Assembly: GCA_005503055.1 (NCBI GenBank)
Contig: SCOX01000007.1
Coordinates: 179,018-243,017, forward strand
Direction: 5' to 3'
Origin: Lysobacteraceae bacterium P
GTDB lineage: Bacteria > Pseudomonadota > Gammaproteobacteria > Xanthomonadales > Xanthomonadaceae
DNA: 64,000 nt
The notes beneath the pieces were generated by a model. The model ran no database searches, was not told the origin of the DNA, and worked only from the letters and a program-made list of their open reading frames with translations. This document shows positions 44,173 through 52,207 of this stretch, piece after piece. Each line of letters begins with the position of its first letter. Within the stretch, counting starts at the first letter, position 1. The translations under genes were made by a program, and so were the position numbers.

Positions 44173-44343
44173 GTCCGCTCGGCACTCCGAAGGTAATGCG
44201 GCCCTGCAATCGGGCGACACTAGGCACGCCCATTAGAGCAAATGCTCCCGATCTACCGGCCGGCCCGGTGAGGGGCCGGATGGCGCGGTAGCGGGCCGGT
44301 CCGGCATGGGCTAACGTGCCGCCAGCTTTTCCGGAGCCTGTCG

Positions 44344-45669
44344 ATGGCCTCCCACGTCCCGAGTGAACAGCCGCAACGACGTGTCCGCAGCGGCGAACGG
44401 CACGCCGTCGCCCTCTCGTTCACCTACTTCTTCTGCGTGCTGGCGGCGTACTACGTCATCCGCCCGGTGCGCGAGCAGCTCTCCGCCGCGGTCGGTTCGA
44501 CGCAGTTGCCGTGGTTCTACGGCGCGACGTTCCTCGCCACGCTCGCTCTGACGCCGATCTTCGCCGGGCTGATCGGGCGTTGGCCGAGGCGGATCGTGGT
44601 GCCGCTGGTCTATGCCTTCTTCATCGTCTGCCTGTTCGCGTTCGTGCCGCTGTTCGTCAGGCCGGATCTGCTCGGTCCGCAGGCGCTGGGCATGGTGTTC
44701 TTCGTCTGGGTGAGCGTGTTCAACCTTTTCGTGGTGTCGGTGTTCTGGATCTTCATGTCCGACATCTGGAACACCGAGCAGGCGCGCCGTCTGTTCCCGA
44801 TCATCGCCGTCGCCGGCACGTGCGGCGCACTGGCAGGCCCGGCGCTGACGCGCGCGCTGGTGGACGTGATCGGCGTGGCGCCGCTGCTGCTCGTGTCGGC
44901 GTCGCTGCTGGGCGTTGCGCTGGTGTGCATCGTGTTGTTGGGGCGCTGGGCGCGCCTGCACGGCGCGCCGCGATCCGACGCGGCGCAGGGCGCGCCCGTC
45001 GGCGGCAGCATGTTCGACGGACTCCGCCAGGTATTCGCCGATCCCTTCATGCGCGGCATGGCGATCCTGCTGCTGCTGGCCGACGGCATCGGCACGGTGA
45101 ACTACGCGCTGGTCGCGGACTACTCCGGCGCGACGTTCACCGATGCGGTCTCGCGCACGCGCTTCGCCGCGGAAGTGGACCAGTACGCGAACGCGCTGAC
45201 GGTGCTCACCCAGCTCCTCCTCACGCGCTGGCTGCTGCCGCGTCGCGGGCCGGGCGCGGTGATCCTGGTGTGGGCGGTGGTCAGCATGCTGGCGCTGTGC
45301 CTGGTGATCTTCTCCTCCGATCCGCACGCGCCGCTGCTGGCCGGCATGCCGGCCGTGGCCATCGCGCTGATCGTCAGCCGCGGTCTCGCCTATGGCATGG
45401 CCGAACCCGCGCGCCACAGCCTCTACACGCGCGTGCCGCGCAGCGTGCGCTACAAGGGCCAGAACGCGGTCGACACGGCGGTGTGGCGCTTCGGCGACAC
45501 GGCCATCGCGCTGGGCATGAACGGACTGCGCGCGCTGGGCGTGAGCACGGGCGGCTTCGCCGCGCTGAGCGCGCTGGCGGCATTCTCTGCGGCGACGTTG
45601 GGCTGGCGGCTGTCGCGCCGGGTCGAGCAGACGCCTCCACCCGCGGCGGTGCAGCCCGCAGCGTCATGA
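44344..45669 (+). CDS. MFS/NTT-type membrane carrier
   Basis: A 441-residue protein with ~12 TM helices. SFTYFFCVLAAYYVIRPVREQL near the N terminus (shown: YYVIRPVREQL), VFWIFMSDIWNTEQARRLFP and AGTCGALAGPALT are typical of the group related to ATP:ADP translocases (NTT/TlcA superfamily) often annotated as MFS transporter. GGAG precedes the ATG. The neighbours do not reveal the substrate. Free-living members are not known ATP exchangers, so a nucleotide role is not assumed. Confidence 0.78.
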   Translation: MASHVPSEQPQRRVRSGERHAVALSFTYFFCVLAAYYVIRPVREQLSAAVGSTQLPWFYGATFLATLALTPIFAGLIGRWPRRIVVPLVYAFFIVCLFAFVPLFVRPDLLGPQALGMVFFVWVSVFNLFVVSVFWIFMSDIWNTEQARRLFPIIAVAGTCGALAGPALTRALVDVIGVAPLLLVSASLLGVALVCIVLLGRWARLHGAPRSDAAQGAPVGGSMFDGLRQVFADPFMRGMAILLLLADGIGTVNYALVADYSGATFTDAVSRTRFAAEVDQYANALTVLTQLLLTRWLLPRRGPGAVILVWAVVSMLALCLVIFSSDPHAPLLAGMPAVAIALIVSRGLAYGMAEPARHSLYTRVPRSVRYKGQNAVDTAVWRFGDTAIALGMNGLRALGVSTGGFAALSALAAFSAATLGWRLSRRVEQTPPPAAVQPAAS

Positions 45670-45804
45670 CCTCCGGCGCGTGGCGCGGCGTCCACCGGCA
45701 GCGCGGGCCGCAGGTCATCGCCGCCACGTCGAAGCACCGACACGACCACCCGCCACCGACGACCGCGCGCTAAGCTCGGACGAACCACCGCGCAGGAGAT
45801 CCGC

Positions 45805-46164
45805 ATGTCCGTGCTCGCGATGCTGCTGATCGCCGTCGTCGCGCTGCTGCACCTGGGCTTCCTGGTGCTGGAGATGTTCCTGTGGACGCGGCCGGTCGGC
45901 CTGAAGGTGTTCCGCCAGTCGCGCGAGAAGGCCGAGCAGTCGCGCGTGCTCGCCGCCAACCAGGGCCTCTACAACGGCTTCCTCGCGGCCGGGCTGATCT
46001 GGTCGTTGGGCGGAGCGCGCACGGACGTGGCCGCGTTCTTCCTCGTCTGCGTGGTCGTGGCCGGTGCCTACGGCGCGGCCACGGTGAACCGGCGCATCTT
46101 CCTCATCCAGGGCGTGCCCGCGCTCCTGGCGCTGGCGGCGCTGCGGCTGGTGCCGGGCGGTTGA
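45805..46164 (+). CDS. DUF1304 small membrane protein
   Basis: A 119-residue protein with four TM helices. ALLHLGFLVLEMFLWTRPVG and KVFRQS, NQGLYNGFLAAGLIW and GAYGAATVNRRIFLIQGVPA are the conserved DUF1304 segments. GGAG stands 8 bases before the ATG. Function unknown. A REP-like palindrome follows within 40 bases of the stop. Confidence 0.85.
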   Translation: MSVLAMLLIAVVALLHLGFLVLEMFLWTRPVGLKVFRQSREKAEQSRVLAANQGLYNGFLAAGLIWSLGGARTDVAAFFLVCVVVAGAYGAATVNRRIFLIQGVPALLALAALRLVPGG

Positions 46165-46198
46165 ACTGCGCGGCCGCAGCCGCGGCGAAGCGACGTTG

Positions 46199-46278
46199 CC
46201 CGGGTAAGGTCGAAGGCCGCACCCGGGGTTACCGCCGCTGGCGAGTCACGTCCCGGGTGCGCTGCGCTTACCCGGGCT
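46199..46278. repeat. REP-like palindromic element, copy 1
   Basis: An ~80-bp inverted repeat: outer arms GCCCGGGTAAG and CTTACCCGGGC with inner GGCCGCACCCGGG and CGGGTGCGCTGCG. It lies between the DUF1304 and YCII genes. A second copy sits at 48130-48209, on the other side of the YCII/sigma pair. Such elements are common intergenic repeats in Xanthomonadaceae. Confidence 0.72.
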
Positions 46279-46472
46279 ACGGTGGCCGCGGACATCGAAG
46301 GCGCAAGCGCGGCCCTCGAGGCGCCAACCCGCACCTTCGAGGTCTGTACCCAGTCGCGGTGACGCGGGCGGCGGCATTGTCGAAACGGCCCGCCCGCAAA
46401 CGACCAGCTCGTGAGGAGGGCGATCCGGAGGCCGGTTCGACCCGTTCTTCATTCCATGCCGGGAGGTTCGAG

Positions 46473-46835
46473 ATGAAGTACGTGTGCCTGATCTACGACG
46501 AAGAGAAGGTGTTTGACGCGATGCCCAAGGACCAGGTCGACGCCGTAATGGGCGAGTACTTCGCGCTCAGCGACGCGCTCACCGAAAGCGGGCAGATGGT
46601 CGCGGGCGAAGCGTTGCAGCCCGTCAGCACCGCCACGGTGGTGCGTGTGCGCAACGGTCGCCTGTCGACCACCGACGGCCCGTATGCGGAGACCAAGGAG
46701 CAGCTCGGCGGCTTCTTCCTGATCGAGGCGAAGGACCTCGACGACGCGATCCGCATCGCCGGACGCATTCCGTCGGCGCGCTTCGGCAGCGTCGAGGTGC
46801 GACCGGTCATGGATTGCCAGCGTCCCGAAGGCTGA
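46473..46835 (+). CDS. YCII/DGPF-family protein
   Basis: A 120-residue dimeric alpha/beta-barrel-type protein. MKYVCLIYDEEKVFD opens and TTDGPYAETKEQLGGFFLIEA contains the DGPFAE-type signature (DGPYAETKEQ) of the group encoded with ECF42 sigma factors. Good GGGAGG at 46461-46466. The sigma gene follows after 4 bp, so they are a functional pair. Its ligand or activity is unknown. Confidence 0.92.
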   Translation: MKYVCLIYDEEKVFDAMPKDQVDAVMGEYFALSDALTESGQMVAGEALQPVSTATVVRVRNGRLSTTDGPYAETKEQLGGFFLIEAKDLDDAIRIAGRIPSARFGSVEVRPVMDCQRPEG

Positions 46836-46839
46836 TCGC

Positions 46840-48105
46840 GTGGATGCGTCGACGCCGACGCGGCTGGAAGCCATCTACCGGCGCGAATCCCGCCGCGTGC
46901 TGGCGACCTTGATCCGCCTGCTCGGCGACTTCGACCTGGCCGAGGAGGCGCTCCACGACGCCTTCCGTGCCGCGATGGAGCAATGGCCGCAGACCGGCGT
47001 GCCGGAGCAGCCACGCGCGTGGCTGGTGTCGGCCGGGCGCTTCAAGGCCATCGACGGCCTGCGCCGGCGCGCGCGTTTCGACGCGTCGCTGGCGCAGATC
47101 GCCGACACGCTGTACGAGCAGGCAGCGCGCGGCGACGACGAGGACGTCGAGGACGACCGCCTGCGCCTGATCTTCACCTGCTGCCATCCGGCGTTGCCGG
47201 CGGATGCGCAGATCGCGTTGACCTTGCGCGAGGTGTGCGACCTGACGACGGAGGAGATCGCGCGCGCGTTCCTGTCCACGCCGTCGACGATCGCCCAGCG
47301 CATCGTCCGTGCGAAGGGGAAGATCCGGCAGGCGTGCATTCCCTACCGCGTGCCGCCGCGCGAAGAGCTGCCCGAGCGCCTGGATGTCGTGCTGCACGTG
47401 GTCTACCTGGTCTTCAACGAAGGCTACAGCGCCAGTTCCGGCGATTCGCTCACGCGTCACGACCTCAGCGGCGAGGCGATACGGCTCGGACGCCTGCTCG
47501 CGGAACTGTTGCCCGATCCGGAAACGCTGGGCCTGCTCGCGCTGATGCTGCTGCAGGAATCGCGGCGCGTGGCGCGCACCGATGCCGAGGGCGACCTGGT
47601 GCTGCTCGAGGACCAGGATCGAAGCCTGTGGGATCGGGCGCCGATCGCCGAAGGCCTGGCGCTGGTGCAACGGATCTGGAGTGCGCGTCGCTTCGGTCCC
47701 TACGGACTGCAGGCGTCGATCGCCGCCGTGCATGCAGCCGCTGCGTCGCCCGCGCACACGGACTGGAACCAGATCGTCGCGATCTACGATTTGCTGGTGC
47801 GGGCCGACGCGTCGCCGGTGGTCGCGCTCAACCGCGCCGCCGCCATCGCGATGCGCGACGGACCGGCCGCGGGACTGGCGCTCATCGAAGGCCTGCTGGA
47901 ACGCGACGACCTGCAGCGCTACGCACCGGCGCATTCGGCCAGCGCCGAGTTGTACCGGCGACTGGAGCGGATCGGGGAGGCCGAGGCCGCCTATCGGCGC
48001 GCGCTGGAACTGACCTCGCAATCGGCGCAGCGGCGCTTTCTGGAACGGCGGCTGGGCGAGATCGGATCATCGCGCGGAACACCGCATCGCCGGCCCGGTC
48101 GGTGA
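46840..48105 (+). CDS. ECF42-type RNA polymerase sigma factor with C-terminal domain
   Basis: A 421-residue sigma factor, about twice the size of ordinary ECF sigmas. Sigma region 2 is at ~20-85 (LIRLLGDFDLAEEALHDAF), region 4 at ~120-175 (LTLREVCDLTTEEIARAFLSTPS). The long C-terminal TPR-like domain (~190-410, with FNEGYSASSGD and LLLQESRRVARTD) is characteristic of ECF42, which lacks an anti-sigma factor and uses the extension for control. Start is GTG. It is preceded by the DGPF protein, its usual partner. Confidence 0.9.
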   Translation: MDASTPTRLEAIYRRESRRVLATLIRLLGDFDLAEEALHDAFRAAMEQWPQTGVPEQPRAWLVSAGRFKAIDGLRRRARFDASLAQIADTLYEQAARGDDEDVEDDRLRLIFTCCHPALPADAQIALTLREVCDLTTEEIARAFLSTPSTIAQRIVRAKGKIRQACIPYRVPPREELPERLDVVLHVVYLVFNEGYSASSGDSLTRHDLSGEAIRLGRLLAELLPDPETLGLLALMLLQESRRVARTDAEGDLVLLEDQDRSLWDRAPIAEGLALVQRIWSARRFGPYGLQASIAAVHAAAASPAHTDWNQIVAIYDLLVRADASPVVALNRAAAIAMRDGPAAGLALIEGLLERDDLQRYAPAHSASAELYRRLERIGEAEAAYRRALELTSQSAQRRFLERRLGEIGSSRGTPHRRPGR

Positions 48106-48129
48106 TTGGCACGTCGCCGCGAGCGACTT

Positions 48130-48209
48130 AGCCCGAGTAAGGCCGCAGGCCGCACCCGGGTGACGGGCCGGTGCGCGAAACCGGGGTGCGCTGCGCTTAC
48201 CCGGGCTGC
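48130..48209. repeat. REP-like palindromic element, copy 2
   Basis: TAGCCCGAGTAAGGCCGCAG at the left and GGTGCGCTGCGCTTACCCGGGC on the right (abbreviated GCGCTTACCCGGGC) repeat the arms of the copy at 46199. The centre differs. It lies 24 bases past the sigma gene, between convergent genes, and could act as a boundary or terminator for both. Confidence 0.72.
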
Positions 48210-48236
48210 GGCGCTACGACGCCTGACGCGTCGGCA

Positions 48237-48704
48237 TCACTTGCGCGGCGACACCCACATCGCGATCTTCGCGCGGAACACCGCATCACCAGCCTGGTCG
48301 GTGACGACCACGCTGACCGGCAGGTCGTAGCCGGCGGCGGACTCCACCAGCGGGCTGTCCGGCGTAGCGACGCCGCGCATCGTGCCGGTCGCCTTCTTCA
48401 GGTATTCGACCGCCATGCCCTTGGGGATCCAGCGCATCGACGCGGGCAGGCTGGCGTCGATCATCACGCCGGCGGCCAGTTCGGCCAGGTTGCACAGCGC
48501 GATCGCGTGCACGGTGCCGATGTGGTTGTGCACGCGGCGGCGATCGCGGATTCTCACCTCGCAGCGACCCGGTTCCAGCGCGACGAAACGCGGGGCGATG
48601 GTGGCGAAGTAAGGCGCCTTCATGCACACCGCGCGCGAGAACAGCCAGTGCCCGGCGGGCCAGCGCGTGATCTTGCGGTACAGCGAAAGCAGGGGCGTGG
48701 ACAT
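48237..48704 (-). CDS. DUF4442 hotdog-fold thioesterase-like protein
   Basis: A 155-residue protein of the PaaI-like hotdog superfamily (DUF4442). HNHIGTVHAIALCNLAELAAG (HNHIGTVHAIALCNLAE) is the helix-containing active-site region with a conserved Asn/His and Glu. It lies 78 bp downstream of fadE on the same strand and probably shares its transcript, which suggests acyl-CoA hydrolysis linked to fatty-acid breakdown. Start 48704 (MSTPLLSLYRK) preferred over 48734. Confidence 0.82.
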   Translation of the reverse strand: MSTPLLSLYRKITRWPAGHWLFSRAVCMKAPYFATIAPRFVALEPGRCEVRIRDRRRVHNHIGTVHAIALCNLAELAAGVMIDASLPASMRWIPKGMAVEYLKKATGTMRGVATPDSPLVESAAGYDLPVSVVVTDQAGDAVFRAKIAMWVSPRK

Positions 48705-48782
48705 GGCGATACTCCATGAGCGAAGGCCGGACAAAGCGACGGCGGGACATGCCCGCCGTCGTGAGGTCGATGTCGCGCCGGA

Positions 48783-51251
48783 TCAGGCGGCGGCGCGGCT
48801 GTCGCGTTCGTGCGCGCGATAACCGGCCGAGCGCAGTTCTTCCGGATCGAAGTCGTCGACGCTGATCGTGTCGATCGTCAGCTCGCGCAGCTCTTCCAGC
48901 TGGCGGCGTTCGTCGGCCGTGATCCAGCCTTCGCGCACGCCCTCGTCGAGCTGCGAGGCGAAATCGTGCGCCTCGATGTCGCTGTGCTTGAGGGCCTTGA
49001 GGAACTTGCGCTCCACCGGCTCGGCCAGCACGGCCTTCTGCAGATAGCTGGCGATGCGGCCGCCCGGATTGTTGGCGGTTGGGGTGAGGAACACGCCCTT
49101 GCCGAGGCGGTCGCGCGCTTCGTTCGGCGACATCAGCAGCGAGGCGACCTTGTGGCCCAAGCGATCGCTCGGGTACTGCGCGCGACGGCCCAGCGGGAAC
49201 ACCAGCGCCCAAAGCAGCCAGCCGATCGGACGGATCGGGAAGTTGCGCAGCGCGCCGGAGAACGCCTTCTCGATCTTGAAGGTGGCGTTGTGGATCGACC
49301 AGGCCAGCAGCGGCTGATCGGTGACCGGACGGCCTTCGTCCTCGTAGCGCTTGAGCAGGGCGCTGGCGATGTACAGGTTGCTGAGCACGTCGCCCAGACG
49401 ACCCGACAGCGATTCCTTGAACTTGAGCTTGCCGCCCAGCAGCAGCATCGAGGTGTCTGCGCATAGCGCCAGCGCCGCCGAGTAGCGGTTGAGCTTGCGG
49501 TAGTAGCGGCGGGTGTAGGCATCGCCCGGCGCCTTGCCGAAACCGGCCGAGGTCAGGCCGAACCAGAACGAGCGCACCGCGTTTGAAATCGCGAAGCCGA
49601 TGTGGCCGAACAGGTTGCGGTCGAACTCGCGCAGGCGCTCGTCCGGATCGGGCAGCATCGCCGCCTTCATTTCCTTCAGCACCCACGGATGGCACAGGAT
49701 CGCGCCCTGGCCGAAGATCATCAGCGAGCGCGTCATGATGTTCGCGCCTTCCACCGTGATCATGATCGGCGCGGCCTGCCAGTTGCGGCCGGCGAAGTTG
49801 CGCGGTCCCAGGATGATGCCCTTGCCGCCGATGATGTCCATGGTGTCGCGCGCGACTTCGCGGCCCATCTCGGTGCAGTGGTACTTGGAGATTGTCGACG
49901 GCACGGCCGGCAATTCGCCGCGCGCCACCGCCGCGGCCGAGGCTTCGGCCAGCGCGCTGATGGTGTACGCATTGCCGCCGATGCGGGCGAGCGCTTCCTC
50001 GACGCCTTCGAAGCGGCCGACCGACAGGCCGAACTGCTTGCGGATGCGTGCGTACGAACCGGTCACCACCGCGCCGAACTTGGAACCGCCGCTGGCGGTG
50101 GAGGGCAGGGTGATGGAGCGGCCGATCGACAGGCACTCCACCAGCATCTGCCAGCCCTTGCCGGCGTAGGCTTCGCCGCCGATGAGCTGGCTCAGCGGGA
50201 TGAAGACGTCCTTGCCGCGGATCGGGCCGTTCTGGAACGGGCTGTTGAGCGGCATCGCGCGGCGGCCGATCTCGACGCCGGCGGTGTCGCGCGGCAGCAG
50301 CGCCAGGGTGATGCCGATGTCTTCCTTGTCGCCGATCAGACCGTCCGGGTCGTACATGCGGAAGGCCAGGCCGATCAGTGTCGCCACCGGGGCCAGGGTG
50401 ATGTAGCGCTTGTCGAAGGTCAGCTTCACGCCGACCACTCGCGCGCCGTTCCAATCGCCCATGCAGACGATGCCGTAATCGGGAATCGACGTGGCGTCGG
50501 AGCCGGCCCATGGACCGGTCAGACCGAAGCACGGCACCTCACGGCCATCGGCCAGGCGCGGCAGATAGTGGTCCTTCTGCTCCTGCGTGCCGTAGTGCAT
50601 CAGCAGTTCGGCCGGGCCGAGCGAGTTGGGCACGCCGACGGTGGAGGACACCACCGAGGACATCGACGCCAGCTTCTGGATCACCTTGTGGTTGCCCAGC
50701 GCGGTGAAGCCCAGGCCGCCGAATTCCTTCGGAACGATCATGCCGAAGAATTTGTTCTTCTTGAGGTAGTCCCACATCTCCGGCGAGAGATCGGCATCGA
50801 CGTGGGTGATTTTCCAATCGTCGATCATCTTGCAGAGGTCTTCGACCGGGCCGTCGAGGAAAGCCTGCTCGTCCGCACGCAACGTCGGCTTGGGCTGCTT
50901 CGCGAGCACGTCCCAGTCCGGCTTGCCGGAGAACAGCTGGCCTTCCCAACCGACGGTGCCGGCTTCCAGCGCGACGCGCTCGGTTTCCGACAGCGGCGGC
51001 AGGATCTTGGTGTAGAAGCCCAGCAGGGGCTTGGTGATGAATGGCAGGCGGAACGCCGGCAGCAGCAGCGGCACCGCGATCAAGGCGGTGACGATGGCGG
51101 CCACGATCGTGGCCGCGCCACTGGCGCCCAGCAGCCAGCAGGCGACCAGGACGGTGGCGGTCAGCGCCGCCCAGACCGGAAGGCGCAGACGGTGGTAGGC
51201 GCAGATGGCCCCTACCAGCAGGAAGGCGATGAAAGGTATTGCGATGCTCAT
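48783..51251 (-). CDS. fadE: FadE-type acyl-CoA dehydrogenase
   Basis: An 822-residue membrane-associated acyl-CoA dehydrogenase for the first step of beta-oxidation. Two or three N-terminal TM segments (IPFIAFLLVGAICAYH, ATVLVACWLLGASGAATIVAAI) precede LSETERVALEAGTVGWEG. The dehydrogenase core has FGLTGPWAGSDATSIPDYG, LNSPFQNGPIRGKDVFIP and MDIIGGKGIILGPRN. Length is close to E. coli FadE (814 aa). Start MSIAIPF at 51251 is used; the frame remains open for 290 codons upstream but this is promoter sequence. A TetR regulator is divergent. Confidence 0.93.
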   Translation of the reverse strand: MSIAIPFIAFLLVGAICAYHRLRLPVWAALTATVLVACWLLGASGAATIVAAIVTALIAVPLLLPAFRLPFITKPLLGFYTKILPPLSETERVALEAGTVGWEGQLFSGKPDWDVLAKQPKPTLRADEQAFLDGPVEDLCKMIDDWKITHVDADLSPEMWDYLKKNKFFGMIVPKEFGGLGFTALGNHKVIQKLASMSSVVSSTVGVPNSLGPAELLMHYGTQEQKDHYLPRLADGREVPCFGLTGPWAGSDATSIPDYGIVCMGDWNGARVVGVKLTFDKRYITLAPVATLIGLAFRMYDPDGLIGDKEDIGITLALLPRDTAGVEIGRRAMPLNSPFQNGPIRGKDVFIPLSQLIGGEAYAGKGWQMLVECLSIGRSITLPSTASGGSKFGAVVTGSYARIRKQFGLSVGRFEGVEEALARIGGNAYTISALAEASAAAVARGELPAVPSTISKYHCTEMGREVARDTMDIIGGKGIILGPRNFAGRNWQAAPIMITVEGANIMTRSLMIFGQGAILCHPWVLKEMKAAMLPDPDERLREFDRNLFGHIGFAISNAVRSFWFGLTSAGFGKAPGDAYTRRYYRKLNRYSAALALCADTSMLLLGGKLKFKESLSGRLGDVLSNLYIASALLKRYEDEGRPVTDQPLLAWSIHNATFKIEKAFSGALRNFPIRPIGWLLWALVFPLGRRAQYPSDRLGHKVASLLMSPNEARDRLGKGVFLTPTANNPGGRIASYLQKAVLAEPVERKFLKALKHSDIEAHDFASQLDEGVREGWITADERRQLEELRELTIDTISVDDFDPEELRSAGYRAHERDSRAAA

Positions 51252-51369
51252 GACGGCGCTCCAGCGGCGGTGCGGCGATATCCAATAAGTAGTAAGTGTG
51301 GCCGGGTCGCGGTGATGCGCAGTCGCCATAAAGGAAACAAGGCGTTCAAGCGCGCGCATCAAACGCTTG

Positions 51370-51387
51370 CCATACGGCCGAGTATGG
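51370..51387. promoter_or_regulatory. Operator candidate between fadE and its TetR-type regulator
   Basis: CCATAC, a GGCCGA spacer and GTATGG form a perfect inverted repeat in the 228-bp divergent spacer. It is placed 119 bases upstream of fadE and 93 upstream of the regulator, a plausible site for the TetR protein controlling both. Confidence 0.45.
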
Positions 51388-51479
51388 TAAGATCGTCCCG
51401 TTGCTGTCAACCAATAGCCCCTCTTCATGCCTTCTTTAGGGCATCTTGACGGGATGCATACTGTTACCCCCGCTGGCGT

Positions 51480-52157
51480 ATGGTTAAACTGACGGCCATG
51501 AGCTCGAACGCGCAGACCAAGCAGGAAGGGGCCGGGCAAGGCAGCGCCGGCGACCGCGGAAGCCAGACGGGACAGGATCGACCCGCGGCCCCTGAGCGTA
51601 CCGGACGACTCAGCGCCGACGACTGGGCGCAGGCCGCACTCGACCTGATCGCCGAACAAGGCGTGGCGGCCGTGGCGGTCGAACCGCTGGCGCGCCGCCT
51701 CGGCGTGACCAAGGGCAGCTTCTACTGGCATTTCCCTTCGCGCGACGCTCTGCTGATCGCGGCGCTGGAGCGCTGGGAGAAGGTCGAGCAGGAGACGGTC
51801 TTCGGCCAGCTCGAGCCCATCTCCGATCCGCGCGAACGCCTGCGTGCGTTGTTCACGCTGGTCGCGCACGAGTTCAAGTCGCACGTCATCTATTCCGAGC
51901 TGCTCAAGGCGCTCGACCACCCGGCGGTCCAGCCGGTCATCGGCCGCGTCTCGGAGCGCCGGCTCGAGTACCTCGTCGCATCGTTCCGCCAGGCCGGGCT
52001 CAGCCGTACCGACGCCGGACACCGCGCACGCCTGCTCTATGCCGCCTATGTCGGGTTCCTGCAGTTGAACCTGCAGTTGCACCAGGCACGCATGCAGCAC
52101 GATGAATTCGAGGCCTATGTCGAGCACATGATGGCCACGCTGATTCCATCAGCATGA
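51480..52157 (+). CDS. TetR-family regulator divergent from fadE
   Basis: A 225-residue regulator. After a variable ~40-residue hydrophilic N terminus comes the HTH: LIAEQGVAAVAVEPLARRLG and VTKGSFYWHFPSRDALL (~55-95), a textbook TetR recognition helix. The C-terminal ligand domain (LYAAYVGFLQLNLQLHQ) has no assignable ligand. Divergent pairing with an acyl-CoA dehydrogenase suggests an acyl-CoA-responsive repressor like FadR/PsrA; this is inference. Met7 at 51498 is an alternative start. Confidence 0.85.
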   Translation: MVKLTAMSSNAQTKQEGAGQGSAGDRGSQTGQDRPAAPERTGRLSADDWAQAALDLIAEQGVAAVAVEPLARRLGVTKGSFYWHFPSRDALLIAALERWEKVEQETVFGQLEPISDPRERLRALFTLVAHEFKSHVIYSELLKALDHPAVQPVIGRVSERRLEYLVASFRQAGLSRTDAGHRARLLYAAYVGFLQLNLQLHQARMQHDEFEAYVEHMMATLIPSA

Positions 52158-52207
52158 TCCGTCAGCCTGATTTCCAATAACCCGGCCCCCGCTGGAGGAT
52201 GTTGTCC

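Noticed and set aside
42592..44220. Choline catabolism (bet) assignment of the GMC oxidoreductase
   Set aside because: No betB, betI or betT neighbour and no choline-specific residues could be verified. It is kept as a general GMC oxidoreductase.
48783..52127. A 1114-residue fadE frame starting at 52127
   Set aside because: The extra N terminus is antisense to the TetR gene and crosses the divergent promoter. The MSIAIPF start gives the usual FadE length.
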